DNA of 64,000 nt from Cherax quadricarinatus (GCF_038502225.1 NC_091303.1:30041002-30105001); one strand, 5' to 3'; counted from the first letter of the stretch, positions 23,320-35,680 are shown. The notes: a model not told the origin generated them from the sequence alone. Translations and numbers: made by a program.

Positions 23320-24350
23320 TAATAGTGTTAAAGATCTGAAGAGAATCAGAAGAGGCATTCACAAGTCATAATTTGGAAAATAACATTCAAGTATCTTCAA
23401 TAAAAATGGTAAATTAGGACAAACACAGACCAAATCTATTTCAATTTTTTCAGAGGGACCAGGGAGACCAATATCCTAAAATACACAAGCACATTAAGCT
23501 TGAAGCAGCTTAACGTTAATCAGATGCAACTCTCAGATATTATTGCATGAAAAAACTAAATAAAAGCATCGAATAAGGCGTTCTTGGGCAATAAATAAAT
23601 ATTTGTGAAAAAAAAAAAATATTGTTGAGAATGTTCCGCCATAAATCAGCGGATTTTTATTTTGTTTCAGATTTTTTTATTTGCATTCTATTTACATTCT
23701 ATTTACATTCTATTTACAGTCTATTTACAGTCTATTTAAAATTCCTTTCAAACCTGCAAGGAAAAAACATTTGATTTCGATTTTTGAAATATCAGCTTGA
23801 TAAAAATGACAAAGGCAAATTGGCATCCATAAAGCCTAAAATTAATGCAAAAATACTTCCAATTAAGATGTACCACACACTTAAGGTTTGAAGACGATCA
23901 GAAGAGGTATTCTCTAGTTACATCCTTTGAAACAATTTATTTAATAAAACCGAAAAATTAAAATTTACAGAGCTCAGAATGAGTGACAATGTGTGTTTTA
24001 ATAAAGCCCATCCATGGGGAAAATTTAAAGCCGATCAAGAAAGGCATTCTTTAGTAATTGATCTGATTCCAGTGATTTCAAGTTTTTTAAAGTATTTCAG
24101 TCAAATTTCAAATATACATTTATTCGGACTAAAATCATGGGTTTTCATCCTCATTATATATAATATTCTGAAGCCATTCGGAAGAAGCATTCTTTAGTTA
24201 TTGAATAAAAAATATCACTATTTATTCAACAAAATTGGCAAATGGGACTTGTGGTAGCCAATATTAGCGTGATCTTCGTGTTCAGCATATTACACCAGTA
24301 GCAAAAATTTGAAGCTGATCGGACGAATCATTCTCCAGTTATGGCACTGA
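23320..24350. repeat. Diverged ~139-bp periodic repeat
   Basis: A motif like GATCAGAAGAGGCATTCTTT followed by AGTTAT or AGTAAT recurs at about 23345, 23893, 24031, 24172 and 24311. The last four are 138-141 bp apart, and the first lies about four periods earlier. Nearby AATAAAA and AAAATTGGCAAATGGG segments also recur. This points to an old, strongly mutated tandem array rather than a gene. No convincing frame is present. Confidence 0.65.
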
Positions 24351-24424
24351 GTCATACGATTCCTAGTGATCTTTACTATTTTACTACATCAACAAATTTG
24401 TCAGCAGGCACGAAACTTAACAGG

Positions 24425-25945
24425 TACTATCCTGGCACTAAGGTGCATCCTGGCCGTAAGATGCATCCTGGCACTAAGAATAATCCTGGCACTAAGATGC
24501 ATCCTGGCACTAAGATGCATCCTGGCACTAAGATGCATCCTGGCACTAAGATGCATCCTGGCACTAAGATGAATCCTGGCACTAAGATGAATCCTGGCAC
24601 TAAGATGCATCCTGGCACTAAGATGAATCCTGGCACTAAGATGCATCCTGGCACTAAGATGAATCCTGGCAATAAGATGCATCCTGGCACTAAGATGAAT
24701 CCTGGCACTAAGATGCATCCTGGCACTAAGATGAATCCTGGCACTAAGATGAATCCTGGCACTAAGATGCATCCTGGCACTAAGATGAATCCTGGCAATA
24801 AGATGCATCCTGGCACTAAGATGCATCCTGGCACTAAGATGCATCCTGGCACTAAGATGCATCCTGGCACTAAGATGCATCCTGGCACTAAGATGCATCC
24901 TGGCACTAAGATGAATCCTGGCACTAAGATGAATCCTGGCACTAAGATGCATCCTGGCACTAAGATGAATCCTGGCACTAAGATGCATCCTGGCACTAAG
25001 ATGAATCCTAGTAATAAGATGCATCCTGGCACTAAGATGCATCCTGGCACTAAGATGCATCCTGGCACTAAGATGCATCCTGGCACTAAGATGCATCCTG
25101 GCACTAAGATGCATCCTGGCACTAAGATGAATACTGGCACTAAGATGCATCCTGGCACTAAGATGAATACTGGCACTAAGATGCATCCTGGCACTAAGAT
25201 GCATCCTGGCACTAAGATGCATCCTGGCACTAAGATGAATCCTGGCACTAAGATGCATCCTGGCACTAAGATGCATCCTGGCACTAAGATGCATCCTGGC
25301 ACTAAGATGCATCCTGGCACTAAGATGAATCCTGGCACTAAGATGCATCCTGGCACTAAGATGCATCCTGGCACTAAGATGCATCCTGGCACTAAGATGC
25401 ATCCTGGCACTAAGATGCATCCTGGCACTAAGATGCATCCTGGCACTAAGATGCATCCTGGCACTAAGATGCATCCTGGCACTAAGATGCATCCTGGCAC
25501 TAAGATGCATCCTGGCACTAAGATGCATCCTGGCACTAAGATGCATCCTGGCACTAAGATGCATCCTGGCACTAAGATGCATCCTGGCACTAAGATGCAT
25601 CCTGGCACTAAGATGCATCCTGGCACTAAGATGCATCCTGGCACTAAGATGCATCCTGGCACTAAGATGCATCCTGGCACTAAGATGCATCCTGGCACTA
25701 AGATGCATCCTGGCACTAAGATGCATCCTGGCACTAAGATGCATCCTGGCACTAAGATGCATCCTGGCACTAAGATGCATCCTGGCACTAAGATGCATCC
25801 TGGCACTAAGATGCATCCTGGCACTAAGATGCATCCTGGCACTAAGATGCATCCTGGCACTAAGATGCATCCTGGCACTAAGATGCATCCTGGCACTAAG
25901 ATGAATACTGGCACTAAGATGCATCCTGGCACTAAGATGCATCAA
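24425..25945. repeat. 18-bp minisatellite (ATGCATCCTGGCACTAAG)
   Basis: About 84 units of ATGCATCCTGGCACTAAG. The left half mixes GCAT and GAAT variants, with a few AATAAG and ATACTGG units. The right half (about 25330-25890) is nearly perfect over some 30 units, suggesting the latest expansion there. Because 18 is a multiple of three, the array is open on both strands (545 codons as PGTKMH repeats on the plus strand). I do not regard these frames as genes. Confidence 0.95.
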
Positions 25946-26138
25946 TCGTTAAATACTGAAGGCGTTCAGAAGATGTAAACTGAAAATTATTTAAAGTGGT
26001 TCAAGGAGGAATAAAAATTTCCTCACTTACACATCGTCAAGTCAACGCTCTTGATCTTCATGTCCAACTTCGTCAAGTTTTTTTGTCAGATTTTGTGAAA
26101 GTCTGAAGCTACGTCACTGAGGATCTTGCTACTTATTT

Positions 26139-29100
26139 GAGCCATTCCAGGATACTGAGATATTCCAGGATACTGAGATATTCCAGGATACTGAGCCATT
26201 CCAGGATACTGAGATATTCCAGGATACTGAGATATTCCAGGATACTGAGATATTCCAGGATACTGAGATATTCCAGGATACTGAGCCATTCCAGGATACT
26301 GAGCCATTCCAGGATACTGAGATATTCCAGGATACTGAGCCATTCCAGGATACTGAGCCATTCCAGGATACTGAGCCATTCCAGGATACTGAGCCATTCC
26401 AGGATACTGAGATATTCCAGGATACTGAGCCATTCCAGGATACTGAGCCATTCCAGGATACTAAGACATTCCAGGATACTGAGATATTCCAGGATACTGA
26501 GCCATTCCAGGATACTGAGCCATTCCAGGATACTGAGATATTCCAGGATACTGAGCCATTCCAGGATACTGAGCCATTCCAGGATACTGAGACATTCCAG
26601 GATACTGAGACATTCCAGGATACTGAGCCATTCCAGGATACTGAGCCATTCCAGGATACTGAGACATTCCAGGATACTGAGACATTCCAGGATACTGAGA
26701 CATTCCAGGATACTGAGACATTCCAGGATACTGAGACATTCCAGGATACTGAGCCATTCCAGGATACTGAGACATTCCAGGATACTGAGACATTCCAGGA
26801 TACTGAGCCATTCCATGATACTGAGATATTCCAGGATACTGAGCCATTCCAGGATACTGAGCCATTCCAGGATACTGAGACATTCCAGGATACTGAGACA
26901 TTCCAGGATACTGAGACATTCCAGGATACTGAGCCATTCCAGGATACTGAGACATTCCAGGATACTGAGACATTCCAGGATACTGAGCCATTCCATGATA
27001 GTGAGACATTCCAGGATACTGAGACATTCCAGGATGCTGAGCCATTCCAGGATACTGAGACATTCCAGGATACTGAGCCATTCCAGGATACTAAGACATT
27101 CCAGGATACTGAGATATTCCAGGATACTAAGACATTCCAGGATACTGAGATATTCCAGGATACTGAGCCATTCCAGGATACTGAGCCATTCCAGGATACT
27201 GAGATATTCCAGGATACTGAGCCATTCCAGGATACTGAGCCATTCCAGGATACTGAGATATTCCAGGATACTGAGACATTCCAGGATACTGAGACATTCC
27301 AGGATACTGAGCCATTCCAGGATACTGAGACATTCCAGGATACTGAGCCATTCCAGGATACTGAGACATTCCAGGATACTGAGATATTCCAGGATACTGA
27401 GCCATTCCATGATACTGAGATATTCCAGGATACTGAGCCATTCCAGGATACTGAGCCATTCCAGGATACTGAGACATTCCAGGATACTGAGACATTCCAG
27501 GATACTGAGACATTCCATACTGAGCCATTCCAGGATACTGAGACATTCCAGGATACTGAGACCCATTCCATTCCATGATACTGAGACATTCCAGGATACT
27601 GAGACATTCCAGGATACTGAGCCATTCCAGGATACTGAGACATTCCAGGATACTGAGCCATTCCAGGATACTGAGACATTCCAGGATACTGAGCCATTCC
27701 AGGATACTGAGCCATTCCAGGATACTGAGATATTCCAGGATACTGAGCCATTCCAGGATACTGAGCCATTCCAGGATACTGAGACATTCCAGGATACTGA
27801 GACATTCCAGGATACTGAGACATTCCAGGATACTGAGCCATTCCAGGATACTGAGACATTCCAGGATACTGAGACATTCCAGGATACTGAGCCATTCCAG
27901 GATACTGAGACATTCCAGGATACTGAGACATTCCAGGATACTGAGCCATTCCAGGATACTGAGACATTCCAGGATACTGAGACATTCCAGGATACTGAGC
28001 CATTCCAGGATACTGAGACATTCCAGGATACTGAGACATTCCAGGATACTGAGACATTCCAGGATACTGAGACATTCCAGGATACTGAGACATTCCAGGA
28101 TACTGAGACATTCCAGGATACTGAGACATTCCAGGATACTGAGCCATTCCAGGATACTGAGACATTCCAGGATACTGAGACATTCCAGGATACTGAGCCA
28201 TTCCAGGATACTGAGACATTCCAGGATACTGAGACATTCCAGGATACTGAGACATTCCAGGATACTGAGACATTCCAGGATACTGAGACATTCCAGGATA
28301 CTGAGACATTCCAGGATACTGAGACATTCCAGGATACTGAGACATTCCAGGATACTGAGATATTCCAGGATACTGAGCCATTCCAGGATACTGAGATATT
28401 CAAGGATACTGAGCCATTCCAGGATACTGAGCCATTCCAGGATACTGAGACATTCCAGGATACTGAGACATTCCAGGATACTGAGCCATTCCAGGATACT
28501 GAGACATTCCAGGATACTGAGCCATTCCAGGATACTGAGACATTCCAGGATACTGAGATATTCCAGGATACTGAGACATTCCAGGATACTGAGATATTCC
28601 AGGATACTGAGCCATTCCAGGATACTGAGCCATTCCAGGATACTGAGATATTCCAGGATACTGAGCCATTCCAGGATATTGAGCCATTCCAGGATACTGA
28701 GACGTTCCAGGATACTGAGACATTCCAGGATACTGAGACATTCCAGGATACTGAGCCATTCCAGGATACTGAGACATTCCAGGATACTGAGACATTCCAG
28801 GATACTGAGCCATTCCAGGATACTGAGACATTCCAGGATACTGAGACATTCCAGGATACTGAGCCATTCCAGGATACTGAGACATTCCAGGATACTGAGA
28901 CATTCCAGGATACTGAGACATTCCAGGATACTGAGCCATTCCAGGATACTGAGACATTCCAGGATACTGAGACATTCCAGGATACTGAGACATTCCAGGA
29001 TACTGAGACATTCCAGGATACTGAGACATTCCAGGATACTGAGACATTCCATTATACTGAGACATTCCAGGATACTGAGATATTCCAGGATACTGAGCCA

Positions 29101-29493
29101 TTCCAGGATACTGAGCCATTCCAGGATACTGAGATATTCAAGGATACTGAGCCATTCCCGGATACTGAGCCATTCCAGGATACTGAGACATTCCAGGATA
29201 CTGAGACATTCCAGGATACTGAGACATTCCAGGATACTGAGCCATTCCAGGATACTGAGACATTCCAGGATACTGAGCCATTCCAGGATACTGAGACATT
29301 CCAGGATACTGAGACATTCCAGGATACTGAGCCATTCCAGGATACTGAGACATTCCAGGATACTGAGCCATTCCAGGATACTGAGACATTCCAGGATACT
29401 GAGCCATTCCAGGATACTGAGACATTCCAGGATACTGAGACATTCCAGGATACTGAGACATTCCAGGATACTGAGACATTCCAGGATACTGAG
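26139..29493. repeat. 18-bp minisatellite (GAGCCATTCCAGGATACT), 3.35 kb
   Basis: About 186 units of GAGCCATTCCAGGATACT. Bases 4-5 exist in three common states (CC, AC, AT) that are mixed along the array in non-random runs. A few unit-length errors near 27510-27575 shift the reading frame and explain why the long open frames change partway. A rare unit containing ATTCAAGG appears near 28400 and again 738 bp (41 units) later, showing a block duplication. Long frames exist on both strands only because of the period. Confidence 0.95.
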
Positions 29494-30039
29494 AATGGGG
29501 TCGAAAACTTTGGTCACAGGGCGCGTGTCCCAATTATTCCAAGAGTTTGGTCCTGTTCACAGTACACAAGTGTTGAAAATAATATGTCGGTTGTTTGAGA
29601 CGTTTTCGAGTTATGAGCAAAATACAGAGGGTAAAGTTGGATGGGAAAAAAAAGTATGTAACCTAATTAGCGATTTCCAAAAACATGAGCAGGAAATGAA
29701 AATATTTACTAATCTATAATAAATTTCACTAGTTGATCCAGGTGAAGTATTTCTGACGGATCATTGATTGCAAGATAATGCAGGTCATAGAGGCATTTGC
29801 AAAGCAAGCAATCTGCTCAAATTTTATGCAAGTTTACCTTGACTCATATACGAACCTAAAAGAAGTTTGCCGATGATATGTTCACAGTCTCTAGCAACAC
29901 ACATATTTGTGAATAATCTTTATTTTTCAAAGAAGAGAATTGTTGCGTCAAGGTTTTGATTAATACTTACTGATGAACATGTGTGAAATAATTTAAGATT
30001 GTCACAGACATTTAATTTGATGTTATCGTCTCTTTGTTG
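29494..30039. other. Unique AT-rich spacer between minisatellites
   Basis: About 550 bp with no recognisable gene, RNA or mobile element. It is intronic with respect to the minus-strand host gene. Confidence 0.5.
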
Positions 30040-31497
30040 TTACAAGCACCAGCTGGGGTATTGTTACAAGCACCAGCTGGGGTATTGTTACAAGCACCAG
30101 CTGGGGTATTGTTACAAGCACCAGCTGGGGTATTGTTACAAGCACCAGCTGGGGTATTGTTACAAGCACCAGCTGGTGTATTGTTACAAGCACCAGCTGG
30201 GGTATTGTTACAAGCACCAGCTGGTGTATTGTTACAAGCACCAGCTGGGGTATTGTTACAAGCACCAGCTGGGGTATTGTTACAAGCACCAGCTGGTGTA
30301 TTGTTACAAGCACCAGCTGGGGTATTGTTACAAGCACCAGCTGGGGTATTGTTACAAGCACCAGCTGGGGTATTGTTACAAGCACCAGCTGGGGTATTGT
30401 TACAAGCACCAGCTGGGGTATTGTTACAAGCACCAGCTGGTGTATTGTTACAAGCACCAGCTGGGGTATTGTTACAAGCACCAGCTGGGGTATTGTTACA
30501 AGCACCTGCTGGTGTATTGTTACAAGCACCAGTTGGTGTATTGTTACAAGCACCAGCTGGGGTATTGTTACAAGCACCAGCTGGGGTATTGTTACAAGCA
30601 CCAGCTGGTGTATTGTTACAAGCACCAGCTGGGGTATTGTTACAAGCACCAGCTGGGGTATTGTTACAAGCACCAGCTGGGGTATTGTTACAAGCACCAG
30701 CTGGGGTATTGTTACAAGCACCAGCTGGGGTATTGTTACAAGCACCAGCTGGTGTATTGTTACAAGCACCAGCTGGGGTATTGTTACAAGCACCAGCTGG
30801 GGTATTGTTACAAGCACCAGCTGGGGTATTGTTACAAGCACCAGCTGGGGTATTGTTACAAGCACCAGCTGGTGTATTGTTACAAGCACTAGCTGGGGTA
30901 TTATTACAAGCACCAGCTGGGGTATTGTTACAAGCACCAGCTGGTGTATTGTTACAAGCACCAGCTGGGGTATTGTTACAAGCACCAGGTGGTGTATTGT
31001 TAGAAGCACCAGCTGGTGTATTGTTACAAACACCAGCAGGGGTATTGTTAGAAGCACCAGCTGGGGTATTGTTACAAGCACCAGCTGGGGCATTGTTACA
31101 AGCACCAGCTGGGGTATTGTTACAAGCACCAGCTGGTGTATTGTTACAAGCACCAGCTGGGGTATTGTTACAAGCACCAGCTGGTGTATTGTTACAAGCA
31201 CCAGCTGGTGTATTGTTACAAGCACCAGCTGGGGTATTATTACAATCACCAGCTGGGGTATTGTTACAAGCACCAGCTGGGGTATTGTTACAAGCACCAG
31301 CTGGGGCATTGTTACAAGCACCAGCTGGGGTATTGTTACATGCACCAGCTAGGGCATTGTTACAAGCACCAGCTGGGGCATTGTTACAAGCACCAGCTGG
31401 GGTATTGTTACAAGCACCAGCTAGGGCATTGTTACAAGCACCAGCTGGGGCATTGTTACAAGCACCAGCTGGGGTATTGTTACAAGAACCAGCTGGG
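30040..31497. repeat. 24-bp minisatellite (core TTACAAGCACCAGCTGGGG)
   Basis: About 61 units combining TTACAAGCACCAGCTGG with GGTATTG or TGTATTG. Variants increase to the right (GGCATTG, CTAGGG, GAAGCACC). A related, much older array lies at 32810-33600. The 24-bp period gives long open frames on both strands (CYKHQLGY and NNTPAGAC repeats), which I do not treat as genes. Confidence 0.95.
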
Positions 31498-31885
31498 CTG
31501 ATGATACATACATGCCTAACATTCACTACAAACACCAGCTCTACCACTGCAGTCTTAACTATCACATTAAGATTGAGATAATAACAATGCTGGAGGGCTC
31601 TGAGCTCCGCTCTTTATAACATTCATTCAGACTGAACACTGATAAACTGTTATATTCAGATGCACTTTATTATCTTTGTAATTTAACATGTAAAAGGGTA
31701 AATCGTGTTAAATTTTCAAGCTAATCAGTTACTTATCGGAAATTATGATTATTTTCGTAATAAAATTAGTTGATTATGATCCATTCTGTGGGTTCGCTCT
31801 GTCTTTAATTCGTGTGTCATATTAGTTACTCCGCTAATTCACCTTGTGTTGCCAAGGCTCCCATAACTTAGTTGACAATCTAATG
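31498..31885. other. AT-rich intronic spacer, nothing recognised
   Basis: About 390 bp between the 24-bp array and the SINE. No gene, repeat unit or RNA was seen. Confidence 0.5.
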
Positions 31886-32180
31886 AGGCCCATAGCTCGG
31901 TTGGTAGCGCACTCGGCTCACACATTAAGGTCCATGGTTCGATCCCCGGTACGGATGAAATATTGAGTGTGTTTCCTAGCAGCAAAGTAAGTACCTGGAT
32001 ATTAGCCTACCGACGTGGGTCGGATCGTGGGGACAAAATTGACCTAAGTTGCCCATAATGCTCTGCGTAACAAGTGGCTTTCTATATAGTATAGTATGTC
32101 ATTGATGTCAGCTTGTTTAAGCTGTATCATGTACTTGTTGAAATAAAGATGATTATTATTATTATTAATATTATTTTCAT
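31886..32180 (+). mobile_element. tRNA-derived SINE with (ATT)n tail
   Basis: The head has Pol III internal promoter boxes: an A box TAGCTCGGTTGGTAGCGC and a B box GGTTCGATCCC, spaced as in a tRNA. The T arm and acceptor stem do not pair well, so this is not a functional tRNA. A body of about 200 bp follows, ending TACTTGTTGAAATAAAGATG and an (ATT)n run, the usual SINE tail. It sits between the young and old 24-bp arrays. Confidence 0.8.
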
Positions 32181-32810
32181 TATTACTAATGCACGCTGGT
32201 TGGGGACAACTGCATTAGATGATGTTCGTATATCTCTCGACGTTACGTCTATGTTACCAGTCCTCAGCACATCGCAAAAAGTGTGGTCTGATAACTACCG
32301 TGTGTGTGCACTGGGATCATTGTAAATAACGATAAATCAACTTTGCGAGTACTTTTGGTTATTCATTGTAAGGTCGCCTGTGTATGTGCTGAGTACATGC
32401 CTCTTCTCGAGTCATTTTCAGAGCTTTGGTGTGGGTATGTCTTCAGTCTATTTTGGGTCCGCCACTTACATGATTGTTGACTTTTTATCTGAACCGTACT
32501 TCCAAAGGCCACAGATAATAGATAATTCGCAAGGCTTGCATAATAGGCATAATTTAGTGCCAGGAGAGCGATAGTGTCCGTCATACGCGCAGTCTGCCCT
32601 ATCTAGCCTCGCTTAATAAAAGGTCTCCAAGCTAACGCTTTACACGCTAGTATTTTTTCCCGTCGGTGTAATCGTTGTCCGTATAACTCAGGCGTTGGAT
32701 AGCTGTGTTTATCTTTAAATAAATGTCAACTTTTTAAAGTTTACGCAAAATCGATTTTTATATTACCCTCCGACACTCTGGTCTTAGTGGGTTCACTACG
32801 TTCAACAACT
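32181..32810. other. Intronic spacer, nothing recognised
   Basis: About 630 bp of unique sequence between the SINE and the degenerate 24-bp array. Short open frames on both strands show no recognisable domain. Confidence 0.45.
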
Positions 32811-33600
32811 GGTCTACTGTTACAAGCACCAGCTGGTCTCTTGTTACAAGTACCAGCTGGACTGATGTTTTAAGCACTGCAAACAGTTAGACCGTTAAAA
32901 GATTCTATATGCACTATAAATTTTCGCTACATGCACCAGCTGGACTGCTGTTACAAGCACTGGCACTGGACTGTTGCTACAATTACCTACTGGACTCGTG
33001 TTCCAAGCACCATTCGGACTTTTGTTACAGTCCCCACATTTACTATTGTTGCAGACATCAGCTGAACTATTGTTAAATGCATCAGCTGGACTGTTATTAT
33101 AGGCATCAGCTGGATTGTTGTTACAAGCTTAAGTCAGACTATTTTTACAAACACAATTCGAACTATTTCTATAAGCATCAGCTGGACTATTATTACGAGC
33201 ACCACCTGGATTGTTGTTACAAGCACCATTTGGATTATTATTACGAGCACCACCTGGATTGTTGTTATAAGCACCAATTGGATTATTATTGCGAGCACCA
33301 GCTAGACTTCTATTATAGAGCACCGGCTGAACGTTTGCTACGAACACTATTGTTACAAGCACCAGTTGGGCTACTGCTACAAATATCTGCTGGACTGAAG
33401 AATCATGCATTACAAATAGTCACTACAAACACCAGCTAGCCTGTTACTGCAAGCATTAACACAAATAACCATACAAGTACGAGCTGGACAGATGCAATAA
33501 GTACCAGCTGGACTGATGTAACAAGCACCAGCTGGACTGATGCAGCAAACACCAGCTGGACTGATGCAACAAGCACTCAACTAGACTGATGCTGCCTGCA
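32810..33600. repeat. Degenerate 24-27-bp array, older relative of the array at 30040
   Basis: Units such as TGTTACAAGCACCAGCTGG, TATTATTACGAGCACC and GCAACAAGCACTC recur every 24-30 bases with heavy divergence. They share the ACAAGCACCAGCTGG core with the homogeneous array about 1.3 kb to the left, so the two probably descend from one array. The right end lies only ~140 bp from the donor of the exon at 33744-34662. Confidence 0.8.
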
Positions 33601-33743
33601 CTCAGGCGGACCACTCAGGAAGATCTTACCCACCAGCACCACACTGCAGGCTGACCCAGAAGCCCCTAATGCCTGCTGAACTTAACAACACAACAGGGAT
33701 TCAACACCTGGTTCTGAGACAGTTGCTCTGATAATCCTACTAC

Positions 33744-34662
33744 CTCGTTGACCTTCCTTGGTCAGTTCAGGATTGGTGAAGGCGGAGATCAGGTCCTTGG
33801 AAGATGGCAAATTCAGCTCCGACAAGGAGACTGGGAGTCCCCTATAACCCTCCTCGTCGACAACGTCAATACTTCCATCACGGAAGTCTCCAAAGGGTTT
33901 CTGGTCTCTGAAAGGCTCTGGGTCGATGAAGGGCTCTTGGACTCCGAAGGGCTCCTTATTTCCTAAGGGCTCTTGGTCGATGAATTGCACTTGGTTTCCA
34001 AAGGGCTCTTGGTTATCAAAGGGCTCTTGATCTCCGATGGGCTTTTGGTTACTAAAGGGATGCTGGTGAATGAAGGGCTGTTGGTGAGTGAATTCTTCCA
34101 GAGCATGAGAGTCCATGAAGGGCTCGGGGAATGTCATGTGGTCTTGAGAGAATTGATGCCCCACATCACTGACCACATCAGGTGTAATAAAACGGCTGGG
34201 TAACTGGTCGTCACTGAGCACATTAATCGGCAATTGTTCTTCTTGAGGAAAAGTTTGCAAATATGACTCTGATAATAATCCGTTTGGAAATTTACTTTGT
34301 CGATCGAAATCTTGGGGAAATTGACGAGAGTTGCTCAGGAACAATTCAGGAAAGTGCTTGTGGCTAACAAAATGTGGCTGCAAGCTGTGAGTAATGCCCT
34401 TACTGAGGTGGTCGTGGTTCCTAAGTCCTTCACTATGAAAGTTTGGGTTCACGACGGGTAGCTTGCCAGTGTGAGTTTCTGGATCGACAAGTCGGGGAGT
34501 ACTGCTGCTGCTGCTGCCGCCGCCGCTGTAAGGTTTAATTACTTGCCTCTGTTGGTGCTTTACTTGTCTGTTTCCAGCTCGGTAGCCCAGGTCATCTTTG
34601 TGTGTGGTGTCAGACTCGAGACCCAGCTGCTGGACCTTGACGCCAGGAATGTCTGCTGTCAC
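33744..34662 (-). CDS. Host gene internal exon, 919 bp, with hexapeptide repeats
   Basis: The acceptor TTACCATTTCTTCTGCAG lies directly above 34662 and the donor CGAG/GTAGTA at 33744/33743. The exon enters at phase 0 (V-T-A-D) and leaves one base, matching the next exon at 12112. It encodes 306 residues: VTADIPGVKVQQLGLES, a GGGSSSSST stretch, many F/P/H/Q-rich segments, then imperfect hexapeptide repeats around DQEPFDNQEPFGNQ (DNA near 33890-34090, 18-bp period), and LPVSLSELNLPSSKD near the end. It is hydrophilic with no membrane segment or enzyme motif, in keeping with a secreted or disordered linker region. Family not recognised. Confidence 0.82.
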
Positions 34663-34729
34663 CTGCAGAAGAAATGGTAATTATTATGAATCCAGTTCTG
34701 TACACTTAGGATCATGCCTTTTAAATGTC

Positions 34730-34832
<103 letters not shown>

Positions 34833-34993
34833 ACCAAGTGTCAGTATGGTACCCAGAACACTTCACCGAGAACACGCTCATAGGAGAGGAACGTTATGAC
34901 GATGTTTCAGTCCGTTCTGGGCAGCATCAAGTCATAATTGTCCGTAACGGACCTAAACGTCGTTACAAGGTTTCTCTCAGAACTGCGGACTCT

Positions 34994-34995
<2 letters not shown>

Positions 34996-35060
<65 letters not shown>
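34996..35060. repeat. (TG)n microsatellite in host intron
   Basis: About 64 bp of TG dinucleotide, in the same 773-bp intron as the (TA)n tract. Confidence 0.95.
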
Positions 35061-35435
35061 TTCTCCTGAACTTGTTTTTAGATGATATTTTCATAAATTT
35101 CATTTTCCTCCGTGTGCAGGATAGACCATCCCGTGAGACACCAGTTCCCAAGTTATATCAACTTCTGCTCTGCTGGAAAACCAAAAACAAATTGAAGCTG
35201 CCATAGTTTCTGAACACTTAGTGGAATTCTTAACGGTATCTTAATTAATTGCCCTTGCGAAGTCTCCCAGTTCAAGCTTACATATATCATTACCTGATAA
35301 ACAAAACTCCATCCTGTGTGATGGAGCGTGACAGCAAACACATCTATCTTTCGTTCCTTCTATGTAAGTATTGTGTAGAATAGGGTACAAGTATGCTTAA
35401 ATACCCAGTTTTACTTAATGAAAAAGTTAACTCAC

Positions 35436-35680
35436 TCCGCCTTCCAGAAGATGCTGCAAGCCTTCCAGGGAAGTGGAGTGTTGGTTGTGCTGCTGGAGTT
35501 GTTGGTGTCGCTGTTGAGGGTATTGTTGCTGCTGGTGTTGCTGTCGGTAGTATTGCTGGTGGTGGTGTTGCTGCTGGAGGTGTTGCTGCTGGTGGTGTTG
35601 TTGGGGACTGATTTTGATGACGGGAGACTGAGGCAGCCAGAACAGGTGGGGAGCGATTGTATCCTCGTCATCGTAGTCTT
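35436..35680 (-). CDS. Host gene internal exon, Q/H-rich, 245 bp
   Basis: The acceptor TCTTCCTCCTCCTCACAG lies directly above 35680 and the donor GCGGA/GTGAGT at 35436/35435. The first two bases complete a codon with the single base left by the exon at 35928-36088, giving E. It then reads DYDDEDTIAPHLFWLPQ and VIKISPQQHHQQQH, followed by a run of about 45 residues that is mostly Q and H. It ends TSLEGLQHLLEGG at phase 0, which fits the V-T-A-D start of the next exon. The acidic junction EDYDDED forms only when the exons are joined, which supports the splice model. Confidence 0.85.

Noticed and set aside
24341..25978. 545-codon PGTKMH-repeat frame and antisense partners
   Set aside because: Same reason: an 18-bp array, with equally long frames on the opposite strand.
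26137..29598. Open frames of 750-1153 codons on both strands (QDTETF, SRILRH, SILECL repeats)
   Set aside because: They arise from an 18-bp minisatellite whose period is a multiple of three and are open on both strands. There is no splice or start context and no non-repetitive domain.
29999..31581. 297-517-codon frames of CYKHQLGY, LLQAPAGV and NNTPAGAC repeats
   Set aside because: A 24-bp array open in several frames on both strands, lying in an intron of the opposite-strand gene.
31886..31960. Functional tRNA gene
   Set aside because: A and B boxes are good, but the T stem, anticodon stem and acceptor stem do not pair, and a SINE body with an (ATT)n tail follows.
32113..32584. Short frames on both strands around 32.1-32.6 kb as exons
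   Set aside because: The first lies in the SINE tail, and the others lack splice signals and domains.
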